Source of the DNA: an uncultured Acetobacteraceae bacterium
GTDB taxonomy: Bacteria > Pseudomonadota > Alphaproteobacteria > Acetobacterales > Acetobacteraceae
Assembly (NCBI GenBank): GCA_937930165.1
Contig: CALGVL010000380.1
Span: 1 to 17,255, forward strand
Reading direction: 5' to 3'
DNA length: 17,255 nucleotides
Shown one piece after another: positions 1 through 8,540 of this stretch. Each line of letters begins with the position of its first letter. Within the stretch, counting starts at the first letter, position 1. The notes below the pieces were generated by a model, which did not search any database, had not been told where the DNA came from, and worked only from the letters and a program-made list of their open reading frames with translations. Position numbers and translations under genes: made by a program.

Positions 1-2
1 TG

Positions 3-1661
3 CACTGCATCGGCGCCACCACGCTGGACGAGTACCGCAAGCATATCGAGAAGGACGCGGCGCTCGCACGGCGCTTCCAGCCGGTCTTCGTCGGCGAGCC
101 GAGCGTGGAGGACACCATCTCCATCCTGCGCGGCATCAAGGAGAAGTACGAGCTGCATCACGGCGTCCGCATCACCGACGCGGCGCTGGTGGCGGCGGCG
201 ACCCTCTCCAACCGCTACATCACCGACCGCTTCCTGCCGGACAAGGCGATCGACCTGGTGGATGAGGCCGCATCCCGCCTGCGCATGCAGGTGGACAGCA
301 AGCCGGAAGAGCTGGACGCGATCGACCGCGACCTGATGCGCATGAAGATCGAGCGTGAGGCGCTGCGGAAGGAGGACGACCCGGCCTCCCGCGACCGGCT
401 GGCGAAGCTGGAGAAGGAGGTGGCCGACCTGGAGGAGCGCTCCCGCGAGATGACCCAGCGTTGGGAAGCGGAGAAGGCCAAGGTCGTCGAGAGCCAGAAG
501 CTGAAGGAGGAACTGGACAGGGCCCGCACCGAGGTCGAGCTGGCGCAGCGCCGCGGGGACCTCACGAAGGCGTCCGAGTTGCTCTACGGCATCATCCCGC
601 AGCTTGAGAAGAAGCTGGCCGCGGCCGGCGACGGCGATGCGCGGCTGGTGAACGAGGCGGTGACCGAGGAAGGCATCGCCGCCGTGGTCAGCCGCTGGAC
701 TGGCATCCCGGTGGAGAAGATGCTGGAGGGCGAGCGGGCCAAGCTGCTGCGCATGGAGGACCAGCTCCGCAAGCGCGTGGTCGGCCAGGAAGAGGCGCTG
801 GAGGCTGTCTCCAAGGCCGTCCGCCGGGCGCGCGCCGGCCTGCAGGACCCGAACCGGCCGATCGGCAGCTTCCTGTTCCTCGGCCCCACCGGCGTCGGCA
901 AGACGGAGCTGGTGAAGGCGCTCGCCGCCTTCCTGTTCGACGACGAGCGGGCGATGACGCGCATCGACATGTCCGAATACATGGAGAAGCACGCCGTCTC
1001 CCGCCTGATCGGCGCCCCTCCGGGCTATGTCGGCTATGACGAGGGCGGTGCGCTGACGGAAGCGGTGCGCCGGCGGCCCTATCAGGTCGTGCTCTTCGAC
1101 TAGGTCGAGAAGGCGCATCCGGACGTGTTCAACGTCCTGCTGCAGGTGCTCGACGATGGGCGGCTGACGGACGGGCAGGGGCGGACGGTCGACTTCCGCA
1201 ACACCATCATCGTGCTGACCAGCAACCTCGGCAGCACGGCGATCGCGGAACTGCCGGAGAGCGCGGATATCGAGGCTGCGCGGCCGGCGGTGATGCGGGC
1301 GGTGCGGGAGCGGTTCCGGCCGGAATTCCTGAACCGGCTGGACGAGATCGTGCTGTTCCGGCGCCTGGCGCGCAGCGACATGGCGGCGATCGTGGACATC
1401 CAGCTCGGGCGCCTGCGCAAGCTGCTGGAGGACCGCAAGATCAGCCTGGAGCTGGACGAGAAGGCGCGGGAATGGCTGGCCGAGGCCGGCTATGACCCAA
1501 CCTATGGCGCCCGGCCGCTGAAGCGGGTGATCCAGCGCAGCCTGCAGGACAAGCTGGCGAACCTGCTGCTGGAAGGCACGATCCACGACGGCGAGACCGT
1601 GCAGGTGACCGCCAATCCGGACGGGCTGGAGGTGCGGCGGCCACTGGCTGCGGCAGCCTGA
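3..1661 (+). pseudogene. clpB: ATP-dependent disaggregase ClpB, 5'-truncated by window edge and interrupted by a nonsense codon
   Basis: ClpB is the hexameric AAA+ disaggregase that works with DnaK to rescue aggregated proteins in the cytoplasm. Translation in one frame from base 3 gives the NBD1 sensor-1 region (GATTLDEYRKH), then the long charged M-domain coiled coil (about bases 300-620). NBD2 follows, with Walker A GPTGVGKTE (about 882-908), Walker B VVLFD at 1086-1100, the arginine-finger region RFRPEFLNRLDE, and sensor 2 (GARPLKRVIQ). The stop is TGA at 1659-1661. A TAG at 1101-1103 replaces the GAG that should encode the Walker B glutamate, and the frame continues perfectly after it (VEKAHPDV). 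A single G-to-T change therefore explains the break. The rest is undamaged, so this is either a very recent mutation or a sequencing error. If real, the product lacks most of NBD2 and should be inactive. The family assignment is near certain; the pseudogene status is not. Confidence 0.93.
1101..1103 (+). other. In-frame TAG nonsense codon at the clpB NBD2 Walker B glutamate
   Basis: The codon following LFD is TAG. In essentially all ClpB proteins this position is Glu (GAG/GAA), the catalytic base for ATP hydrolysis in NBD2. GAG to TAG needs one G-to-T transversion at 1101. No frameshift or further damage is visible on either side. Confidence 0.95.
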
Positions 1662-1684
1662 TACCGGCTGGCGGAGAATTGGAA

Positions 1685-1711
1685 GGGGCGGCGCTCTCAG
1701 GGCGCCGCCCC
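1685..1711. terminator. Rho-independent hairpin between convergent clpB and the membrane fusion protein gene
   Basis: A perfect 10-bp GC-rich stem is formed by GGGGCGGCGC (1685-1694) and GCGCCGCCCC (1702-1711), with a 7-base loop. It starts 23 bases after the clpB stop and 27 bases before the end of the convergent gene. A short T-containing tract (ATTCCTTTG) follows on the + strand. The opposite strand has TTCCAATTCT after the stem, so it may act in both directions, though both tails are poor in U. Confidence 0.75.
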
Positions 1712-1737
1712 ATTCCTTTGCGGTTTTCCTTGGCCGC

Positions 1738-3108
1738 TCAGTCGCGGAAGGCGCGGCGCGCTATGCTGCTGATCGGGGTCCAGAGGTAATCGAAGGGCGT
1801 ACGCTTCTCGCCGAGGACATAGACCTCGCAGGGCATGCCCGCAGCCAGTATCAGTCCCGGCAGCGTGTCCAGGAACTCCTGATCGAGTTCGGCCCGGAGT
1901 GTGTAGAAGGCGCTGCCGGTCTGTGGCTGCTGCACATCCGCCGAGACATAGATCACCCGGCCGGGGATCAGCGGCATGGCGCGCATCCGGTAGGAGCTGA
2001 GCCTGACATTCACCCGCTGGCCCACCTCGACCTGCTCGATATCCACAGGCATGACGTGGGCCTCGACCACGAAGCGGTCGTGGACCGGGACGAGGTCCAG
2101 GATCGGCTCGCCGCCGGCGATGCTGCTGCCCGGGGTGAAGGCGCGGATATTGGTCACCTTCCCGTCTTCCGGGGAGACGACCTCGCGCCGCTGCAGCACG
2201 TCCTGCGCGGCGCGCAATTGCTGCGCCGCAGTCGCCACCGTCGCCGCGGTGGCTTGCATGTCGTTGGCGATTTCGGACAGGCGGTTCAGCCGAAGCGTGG
2301 CAAGCTGGCCCTGCGCCTGGGCGATGGCCTCGCGCAGCTGCGATTCCTGCGACGAGAACTGGCCGATCGCCGCCAGATAGCCCTGTTCGGCGCGCTGCAT
2401 CTCCAGCACGCGGAACCGGGCGGCGAAGCCCTGTGCCAGCAATTCCTTCAGGCTGGCGATCTGGTCGCGGGCGGAGCGGAGCTGGGCCTGCGCGGCCTCC
2501 CGCTGGGCCCGGGCACCGTTCACCTGTTCCTGGTATTGCGAGATCTGGCGTTCCTGGACTGCCACGGCGCCATCGAAGGCCCTCCAGCGGGCCTGGAACA
2601 GGGATTGCTCCGCCTCCAGGAAATTCGCCACGGAGGGGTCCTCGGCAGCCGCCTGGCGCAGATCCTCCGGGAAGGTGAGGGTCCGTTCCTCGGCCTGCTC
2701 GGCGCGCAGCCGGGCAAGGCGTGCCCGGCCGCCCCAGTATTGCGCCTTGGCCTGATCCGCCGCGGCTTCCGCCTGGGTGACGTCCAGTTGCAGCAGGGGC
2801 TGCCCTTCGCGGACGATCTGGCCCTCGCGCACCTCAAGCCGGCGCAGGATGCCGGGTTCCAGCAGGTTCACGGTCTTGCGCCGCCCTTCCGGGATGAGCT
2901 GGCCGTTGGCGAGCACCGCCCGTTCCATCTCCGTCATGGTGCCCCAGCCAATGAAGGGGATCATGGTGAGGGCGAGCGTGAGCAGCGCGGCCCGAACCAC
3001 CCGGCTGACCGGCGGCGTCTTGATCGACGCCTCGAGCTGCTCCTCCAGCGAGGCGGGGGGCGTCGGGGGGGGCAGTGTGTCCGTCTTGTGCTCAATCAAC
3101 TGTCGCAA
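1738..3108 (-). CDS. Type I secretion membrane fusion protein, HlyD/PrtE/AprE family
   Basis: This is the periplasmic adaptor that links an inner-membrane ABC exporter to a TolC-type outer-membrane channel. With the start used here it is 456 aa. It has a short cytoplasmic N-terminus, one transmembrane helix (about residues 38-58), a biotinyl-lipoyl-like strand (GILRRLEVREGQIVREGQPL), and a long Ala/Gln/Glu-rich coiled-coil hairpin. The second lipoyl half (VVSPEDGKVTNI) and a beta-barrel region (VGQRVNVRLSSYRMRAMPLIPGRV is split over about residues 365-390) follow. It ends in the family-typical RAFRD. No ATG lies upstream of the membrane helix except inside the preceding gene. TTG at 3106-3108, behind GGGGGA with 5-base spacing, is the best start and overlaps the ABC gene stop by 17 bases, which suggests translational coupling. 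TTG at 3099 is an alternative. It is the last gene of the run and runs into the 1685-1711 hairpin. Confidence 0.9.
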   Translation of the reverse strand: MRQLIEHKTDTLPPPTPPASLEEQLEASIKTPPVSRVVRAALLTLALTMIPFIGWGTMTEMERAVLANGQLIPEGRRKTVNLLEPGILRRLEVREGQIVREGQPLLQLDVTQAEAAADQAKAQYWGGRARLARLRAEQAEERTLTFPEDLRQAAAEDPSVANFLEAEQSLFQARWRAFDGAVAVQERQISQYQEQVNGARAQREAAQAQLRSARDQIASLKELLAQGFAARFRVLEMQRAEQGYLAAIGQFSSQESQLREAIAQAQGQLATLRLNRLSEIANDMQATAATVATAAQQLRAAQDVLQRREVVSPEDGKVTNIRAFTPGSSIAGGEPILDLVPVHDRFVVEAHVMPVDIEQVEVGQRVNVRLSSYRMRAMPLIPGRVIYVSADVQQPQTGSAFYTLRAELDQEFLDTLPGLILAAGMPCEVYVLGEKRTPFDYLWTPISSIARRAFRD

Positions 3109-4786
3109 GTCTGTCCCCCGAATCCTGTGCCTGCCGCGCCGGCTGCACCTGCCAGGCCCCGCCCGGCTGCAGGAGCAGCAGCAGGTCGACGGCATCGAGC
3201 CAGGTTTGCGGCTCATGGGTCACGACCAGCACCACGCCGCCCCACTGCCGCACCGCCGCCACCGCGCCGCGCAGGGCGACGCGGGCGTATCCATCGAGGC
3301 CCATCTCGGGCTCGTCCAGGATCAGTAGATCCGGCTGGCCATAGAGCGCCCGGGCAAGGCCGATCAGGCGACGCTGCCCGGCGGAGAGGCCGGAGGTCGC
3401 CCCGGCCGGCGTGTGGTAGCCGAGAGGCAGGCGGCCGATCAGCTCATGCGCGCCGGCCATGCGGGCGGCGGCCACGACCGATTCCGGCGGCGCGCCGGGG
3501 CCGCGGCCGATATTGTCGAAGACGCTGGCCTCCAGCAGTTGCACGTCCTGCGGCAGGTAGCCGATACGGGCGCCGAATTCCGCGCGGTCGCAGCGGAAGG
3601 TGTCCTGACCGTTCAGCAGCACGCGGCCGGAAGTCGGCGGCATGAGGCCGAGCGTCAGGCGCATCAGCGTGCTCTTGCCCACGCCGTTCGGCCCCTGGAC
3701 CAAGGCCGCCGTTCCCGGCGGCAGTCGCAGGGTTACATCCGCCAGGATCGGCCGCGGACGCCCCGGCGGATGGAAGGTGAGGTCCTCGATCAGCAGGCCG
3801 CGCGGCGCCTCCGGCTCGGGCGGCAGGATCTCCGGCGGGCCATCCTGCTGCAGCGCCTCCTGGAGCCGCCGCCATGCCTGTCCTGCCGAGACCCAGCTCT
3901 GCCAGTCATGGAACAGGGAGGAGAAGGGGCTCATGGCCGCGCTCGTCACGAAATAGGCCATGATCACCAGGCCCATTCCGCCATGCTGGGTGAAGACGAT
4001 CAGGCAGGCGACGACCTTCACCGCCAGCGCGTGAAGCTCCATCACCGTGGTTTCCAGGCCGCGCAAGGCGTTCAGCCGTTGCTGTGCCGCCTCCGTGCTG
4101 GAGAGGGCGTCGTCGTAGCGGCCCTGCCAGCGGAACATCGTGGCCTCCAGCAGCCCGATGCCGCGGACCAGATCGGGATGCACCAGCTGGCCCCCCAGTT
4201 CCGCGGAGGTGCTGAGGGATTTCCTGCGCGCCTCCTGCGTGGTCTCGCGCGCCGCCCGGTACATGACGAAGCCGAGCAGGAGAACGATCAGGATTCCCAG
4301 GATGCCGACCAGGCCGAGAATGGTGTCCAGGTAGAAAAGTACGAACAGCGCGATGGCGGCGCCGAACAGGTCGAGGAAGGCCACGGGGCCGCCGCCAGCC
4401 AGGAAGCGCCGGACCTGGTTGATGTCCTGCAGGAGCGCCAGGCCGTTGCCGGCATCGGTCCGCACCGCATTCCGGATGGCGGCCTGCATTGCCTGCGCCT
4501 GCAGCCTCAGCCCGAACCGCTCCGCCGCGGCACGAAGTATCGCTGCGCGAAGATGGCCGTACAGGCCGGAGACGATGACGGTGAAGGCGAAGAGGAGCAG
4601 GAACCCGATCAGGGTCGCGCTGTTCCGCGTCTCCATGACGCCGTCGGTGATGTGCCGCAGCAGCAGGATGAAGGCGAACAGGCCCAACTGGCCGAAGCAG
4701 GACAGCGCAATGATCGTCGCCACCGCCAGTGGCGTAATGCCGGCGTCGCGCAGGCGCAGGCCGGCCTGGCGGGATGCCTTGCTCAT
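3092..4786 (-). CDS. ABC half-transporter (type I secretion, PrtD-like), second subunit
   Basis: This 564-aa inner-membrane exporter subunit has an N-terminal six-helix transmembrane domain (about residues 15-320) and a C-terminal nucleotide-binding domain. NBD motifs are Walker A GPNGVGKST (about residue 365), Q-loop YLPQD, signature LSAGQRR, Walker B LLILDEP with the catalytic Glu, D-loop MGLD and H-loop VTHE. There is no N-terminal C39 peptidase or C39-like domain, which fits PrtD/AprD rather than HlyB or bacteriocin exporters. Its ATG overlaps the stop of the upstream ABC gene as ATGA (4783-4786), so the two proteins are probably made in equal amounts. It diverges clearly from that neighbour in sequence, so the working pump is probably a heterodimer. 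The cargo is inferred to be the RTX protein at the head of the operon. Confidence 0.9.
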   Translation of the reverse strand: MSKASRQAGLRLRDAGITPLAVATIIALSCFGQLGLFAFILLLRHITDGVMETRNSATLIGFLLLFAFTVIVSGLYGHLRAAILRAAAERFGLRLQAQAMQAAIRNAVRTDAGNGLALLQDINQVRRFLAGGGPVAFLDLFGAAIALFVLFYLDTILGLVGILGILIVLLLGFVMYRAARETTQEARRKSLSTSAELGGQLVHPDLVRGIGLLEATMFRWQGRYDDALSSTEAAQQRLNALRGLETTVMELHALAVKVVACLIVFTQHGGMGLVIMAYFVTSAAMSPFSSLFHDWQSWVSAGQAWRRLQEALQQDGPPEILPPEPEAPRGLLIEDLTFHPPGRPRPILADVTLRLPPGTAALVQGPNGVGKSTLMRLTLGLMPPTSGRVLLNGQDTFRCDRAEFGARIGYLPQDVQLLEASVFDNIGRGPGAPPESVVAAARMAGAHELIGRLPLGYHTPAGATSGLSAGQRRLIGLARALYGQPDLLILDEPEMGLDGYARVALRGAVAAVRQWGGVVLVVTHEPQTWLDAVDLLLLLQPGGAWQVQPARQAQDSGDRLATVD

Positions 4787-6519
4787 GCCGCGCCTGCCAC
4801 GGTGGCCTGCCTGCCTGCCAGGCGGGGTGCCTGGCCCGGCAGCCTGGGCAGTTCCTCGCCGGCCGGCACGAGGGTGCCGTTGCGCAGTGCCATCACCCGG
4901 TCGGCTGCCGCCAGCAGACCCGGCCGGTGGGTGGTGAACACGACCGAGGTGCCCTCCTCCCGCAGCACCGAGAGAAGCATGGCCACATGCGCCTCGCCTT
5001 CGGCATCCATGGACCCTGCCAGCTCATCGAGCAGCAGCAGCTTCGGCCGGCCGTACAGGGCGCGAGCCAGGGCGATGCGCTGGCGCTGCCCCATGGAGAG
5101 CTGCCGGGGGCTGCCGTCGATCGGCGTGGCATAGCCCAGCGGCAGGCCGACGATGGTCTCATGCGCGCCCGCACGCCGCGCCGCGTCCAGCACCAGCGGC
5201 ATGTCGGGCGTTTCGAGGCGCGCGATCACCTCCGCCACCGTGCCCCGGGACAGCAGCGCCTCCTGCGGCAGGAAGCCGACATGGCGGGCCATGTCGCGGC
5301 GGTCCCACTGATATGTTGCCTGGCCGTCCAGATAGATGCCGCCCGCACTCGGCCGGTACATCCCGAGCATCAGGCGGAGCAGGGTGGATTTGCCGCTGCC
5401 GGAGGCGCCGATGATGGCGATGATCTCGCCCGGCTCGACCCGCAGCTCGATGTTGCGCAGCAGGGGCGGCTGCGGCCCGCGGAAGGCGAAGCTCATATGC
5501 TCGATCACGAGCCGGCCCTCCGGACAGGGGAAGGCGATGCCCTGGGACAGGGCCGGGCTGCCCTCCACCAGCGCCCGCAGCCGGCGCCAGGCGGCCAGGC
5601 CCTCGGCGATGTCGCGGGCGCTGGAGCCGAACCGGATGAAGGGCGAGATCAGCGCGTTCATGATGAAGAAGACGGCCATTATGGTATGAGCGACGTCCTC
5701 GCCGCTCAGCAGCAGCGCCGCTCCCAGCATCATGATCGCGCCGCGGAAGCTGCTCATCAGCATGTCGAGCGCCGTCCTCAGCCGCGCGGCCCGCCGCTCC
5801 GCAAGCCAGGCCTCGCCGGACGCCTCGGTGCTGATGCCGATCCACTGCATGGTCAGGCGGGGCAGCATGCCCATCGACAGGACCGCTTCGCCCGAACGCA
5901 TGGCATCCGCCGCCAGGCCAAAGGCGCGCGCCTGGCCATTCTCGTCGGGCTGCGCGGCGCGGCTGACCGCGCGCGCGATGAGCAGGCTCAGGATGCCCGC
6001 CATGCCGCAGTAGAACAGGGCGAGCAGGCCATAGGCCACATGCATGACGAATATCAGCGCGATCAGCACCGGCACCAGGACGATATCGAGCGCAGCATGG
6101 CTGGCCGGGCCGACGAGCGACTCACGCATGATCTCGATATCGTTGATCGCCTCGTTCGCCAGCGTTTCCGGCCTGCCGGCGCGCTGGGCGGTGGCGAGCA
6201 CCGCCGGCACGGCGAGGCGCCGGGCCGCGTAGTGCGAGATGGACGACACGGCGATGCTCTGCAGGTACCTGAAGGCCACGGCGAGGATGATGATCGCCAC
6301 CGCCAGGATGCAGGCGGACAGGAGCGAATCCGTGCTCCGCGTCACGGGGACGTAGCTGATGAGGAACACCCGGTTCAGCATGGTCGCAAAGGCGACCAGC
6401 AGCCCGATCAGGCCCAGACCCAGCATCAGCCAGAGCCATCTGCTGGCGGCACGCAGGACGTCCTCAATCGCCTCCCGCAGGAGGGTCTCGGGGCTCCGGT
6501 TGCCGGGTTTGGGCGCCAT
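4783..6519 (-). CDS. ABC half-transporter (type I secretion, PrtD-like), first subunit
   Basis: This 578-aa exporter subunit has a transmembrane domain with several strongly hydrophobic segments (for example around residues 28-55, 68-85 and 150-185), followed by an NBD. The NBD shows Walker A GASGSGKST (about residue 370), Q-loop FLPQE, a non-canonical signature LSMGQRQR in place of LSGGQ, Walker B LLLLDE with the catalytic Glu, and H-loop TTHR. The ATG at 6517-6519 was chosen because MAPKPGNRSPETL begins 5 bases after the upstream stop; longer in-frame extensions would run back through the preceding gene. No C39 domain is present. Both NBDs of the pair keep the residues needed for hydrolysis, unlike heterodimers with one dead site. 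It is tightly coupled to the second ABC gene by a 4-base overlap. Confidence 0.9.
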   Translation of the reverse strand: MAPKPGNRSPETLLREAIEDVLRAASRWLWLMLGLGLIGLLVAFATMLNRVFLISYVPVTRSTDSLLSACILAVAIIILAVAFRYLQSIAVSSISHYAARRLAVPAVLATAQRAGRPETLANEAINDIEIMRESLVGPASHAALDIVLVPVLIALIFVMHVAYGLLALFYCGMAGILSLLIARAVSRAAQPDENGQARAFGLAADAMRSGEAVLSMGMLPRLTMQWIGISTEASGEAWLAERRAARLRTALDMLMSSFRGAIMMLGAALLLSGEDVAHTIMAVFFIMNALISPFIRFGSSARDIAEGLAAWRRLRALVEGSPALSQGIAFPCPEGRLVIEHMSFAFRGPQPPLLRNIELRVEPGEIIAIIGASGSGKSTLLRLMLGMYRPSAGGIYLDGQATYQWDRRDMARHVGFLPQEALLSRGTVAEVIARLETPDMPLVLDAARRAGAHETIVGLPLGYATPIDGSPRQLSMGQRQRIALARALYGRPKLLLLDELAGSMDAEGEAHVAMLLSVLREEGTSVVFTTHRPGLLAAADRVMALRNGTLVPAGEELPRLPGQAPRLAGRQATVAGAA

Positions 6520-6524
6520 CCGGA

Positions 6525-7262
6525 TCAGGCCAGGAAATGCGCGGCCGCCAGCGCCATGATGGCGCTCGCCATGCTTGCCAGCACTGCGAGGAGCGCCGCC
6601 TGCCAGGGGTCGAGCCGCCCTCCCGCCTTGGCATTCCGGGGCGCCGCGGCCTCGCCGAGCCTGTCGTCGAGACGCGAGACCCACAATTCGAGCGCATCGA
6701 GGCGCTGCTGAATCTCGTGCCCTGTCCTGGCGATCTCGTCGATCGCCGCCGGCTCCGGCAATTGCGCGGCTCGCTCCTGCAATCGGGCGAATTCCGCCCG
6801 GAGCCGCTGCTGCTCGCCACGCAGGCGCTCCATGGCGCGCTGGAGCTGGGCCATGACCTTGGAGTCATCGGGGCGGGAGAGGCGGACGCTGATCGGATGC
6901 TCCTTGCCTCCCGCATCGATGGCGACGACGGTGAGTTCGGCGCGGCGCTCGAACCAGCGCTCGCTCAGCGGGAATTCGAAGGCATGGTTGCCGTCGCCGA
7001 CACCATTCCCGGCCAGATCCGGCCGGGCCCGGTCGGCAATGGTGGTTGCCACCGTCTCATTGGCCAGGCGAAGCTCCACCTTCAGGCGGTATCCGGGATT
7101 GGCGGTATCCCAGACCCAGCCATAGATCCGCTCGGATGTGGCGTTGTCGACGAGGCCGTGGACAGTCGCGGAGGGCGGCGCCGGCGAAGCGGCCGATGCC
7201 GCAGCATCGCCCGGCGCTTCGCCGGCCCGGCGCACCGGCGGGACGGACCTCAACATCACCAT
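6525..7262 (-). CDS. Membrane-anchored coiled-coil protein with a GW-D/RPDL accessory domain, in a type I secretion operon
   Basis: The protein is 245 aa and I do not recognise it as a named family. An Ala/Pro-rich N-terminus (1-32) precedes a small beta-type domain (about 33-130) with the marks GWVWDTANPG, ADRARPDL and GVGDGNHAFEFPL. This pattern resembles an accessory module seen in some bacterial glycosyltransferases and large surface proteins. A charged coiled coil (about 133-203, rich in Gln, Arg, Glu and Leu) follows, with a single C-terminal hydrophobic helix (about 219-241) ending in AHFLA. It therefore looks like a tail-anchored membrane protein. It lies 30 bases after the GT4 gene and 5 bases before the first ABC gene, so it probably belongs to the export machinery or links the glycosyltransferases to it. 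That role is inference from position. Start ATG 7260-7262; ATG 7254-7256 is an alternative. Confidence 0.75.
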   Translation of the reverse strand: MVMLRSVPPVRRAGEAPGDAAASAASPAPPSATVHGLVDNATSERIYGWVWDTANPGYRLKVELRLANETVATTIADRARPDLAGNGVGDGNHAFEFPLSERWFERRAELTVVAIDAGGKEHPISVRLSRPDDSKVMAQLQRAMERLRGEQQRLRAEFARLQERAAQLPEPAAIDEIARTGHEIQQRLDALELWVSRLDDRLGEAAAPRNAKAGGRLDPWQAALLAVLASMASAIMALAAAHFLA

Positions 7263-7292
7263 GCTCGACTTCCCCAGGGTAATGGCGGCAGT

Positions 7293-8537
7293 TTAGGCCT
7301 GCCCCAGACCCAATTCATCTTGATAGAAATTCAGGTGGCGCTCGGCGACCTCGGCGATGGTCGGCGGCGGCCTGATGCCGGCTACCAGCCTGTCCCAGAG
7401 TCCCTCGGTCTCGGCGGCCCGCCGCATCACCTGCGCCAGGCCCTCCGGGTCGCCGGCCGGCGCATGCAGCCCGTCGATGCCGTCGCGCACGGCCTCCGCC
7501 ATGCCGCCGATATCGCAGCAGATCACCGGGCGCCGGTGCCGGAAGGCCTCCATGATGACGAGCGGTGCGTTCTCCCACCAGATCGAGGGTACCACGACCC
7601 AGTCGATCCGCTCCATCAGCCTCGGGAGATCCGCGGCGGCGTAGAGGCCGGTATGGCGCGCCGCCGGCGCCGCTGCCAGGGCGGTGCGGAACTCCTCCAG
7701 GAAGCTCTCGGACTGGTAGGCGACACCGCCATGCAGGGTCACCTGGTGCCCGATGCCCGCCTCGCTCAGCCGGCGGGAGGCGGCGAGCAGCATGAGGCTG
7801 CCCTTGAAGCGGTTGATGTGGCCGAAGAAGCCGAAGCGGTCGCGCCGGCCGCCATCCGCCGGGCGATGTGGCGCCGGCGTCGAGTCGGCGATTCCATTCG
7901 GCATGATCGTGAACAGCGCCTCAGGCCAGCCGGCTGCCAGATAGCGGCTGCGGGCGAAGGCGCTCGGCACCAGGATCCGGCTGAAATCGCGGAATACGTC
8001 CCGCATCTGCAGGTCGCGCAGGACGAAATCGGCCCCAGGGCGGCCCGGGAAGCAGGCCTGGCAGGCATCCAGCGAGGGGCCGGGGCAGAGCCGGCCCTCC
8101 ATGGTCAGCAACTGGCCTTCCTGCGGGCAGAGCGGGAAGAAGTCATGCGCGGTGAAGACCAGCCGGGCCCGGGGTGCCACCCGGCGGATCAGGTCGATGG
8201 TTTCCACCCCGAACAACAGGGGGTGATGGATATGCACCAGGTCCGGCCTCGCCTGCTCGATCAGCGGGGCGAGGGTGGCGAGACCGTAGGTGTCCGGCTG
8301 CGACAGGAAGAAGCGGTCGAAATGGCCCAGCCAGACCAGCATCTCGTCCGGCCTGTCGCCGATGGCCTGCAGCATCGTCCCCGGCCGGCGCTCCCGGTGC
8401 GCGCCGGTCACAGCGGCGAGGAACAGCCCCTCGATCCCGTGCCGGTCCCGCAATTCCCGGAACAGGGTCCGCGCCAGGACCTCCGTGCCGCCGGGCTGCA
8501 GGTCGGGGTGGTTGTGGCAGAGATAGAGGATCCGCAT
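7293..8537 (-). CDS. Glycosyltransferase, GT4 family (GT-B fold)
   Basis: This 414-aa protein is a retaining glycosyltransferase. The N-terminal domain opens with MRILYLCHNHPDLQPGGTE, whose glycine pair is the usual donor-binding loop of GT4 enzymes, followed by VHIHHPLLFG and TAHDFFPLC. The C-terminal domain carries VPSIWWENAPLVIMEAF and then VICCDIGGMAEAV, the classic E-x7-E type nucleotide-sugar site. A Cys-containing segment (CPGPSLDACQACF, about residues 147-165) is common in a subgroup of GT4 enzymes. The gene starts 3 bases after the stop of the GT2 gene (TGACCCATG), so the two are co-transcribed. Sugar and acceptor cannot be read from the sequence. Position next to RTX and type I secretion genes suggests a cell-surface or exported acceptor. 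Confidence 0.9.
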   Translation of the reverse strand: MRILYLCHNHPDLQPGGTEVLARTLFRELRDRHGIEGLFLAAVTGAHRERRPGTMLQAIGDRPDEMLVWLGHFDRFFLSQPDTYGLATLAPLIEQARPDLVHIHHPLLFGVETIDLIRRVAPRARLVFTAHDFFPLCPQEGQLLTMEGRLCPGPSLDACQACFPGRPGADFVLRDLQMRDVFRDFSRILVPSAFARSRYLAAGWPEALFTIMPNGIADSTPAPHRPADGGRRDRFGFFGHINRFKGSLMLLAASRRLSEAGIGHQVTLHGGVAYQSESFLEEFRTALAAAPAARHTGLYAAADLPRLMERIDWVVVPSIWWENAPLVIMEAFRHRRPVICCDIGGMAEAVRDGIDGLHAPAGDPEGLAQVMRRAAETEGLWDRLVAGIRPPPTIAEVAERHLNFYQDELGLGQA

Positions 8538-8540
8538 GGG

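Noticed and set aside
4783..6684. A longer first ABC protein starting at 6684
   Set aside because: The extra 55 residues would be translated through the end of the preceding gene in another frame and are low-complexity. ATG 6519 just after that gene's stop fits the operon spacing.
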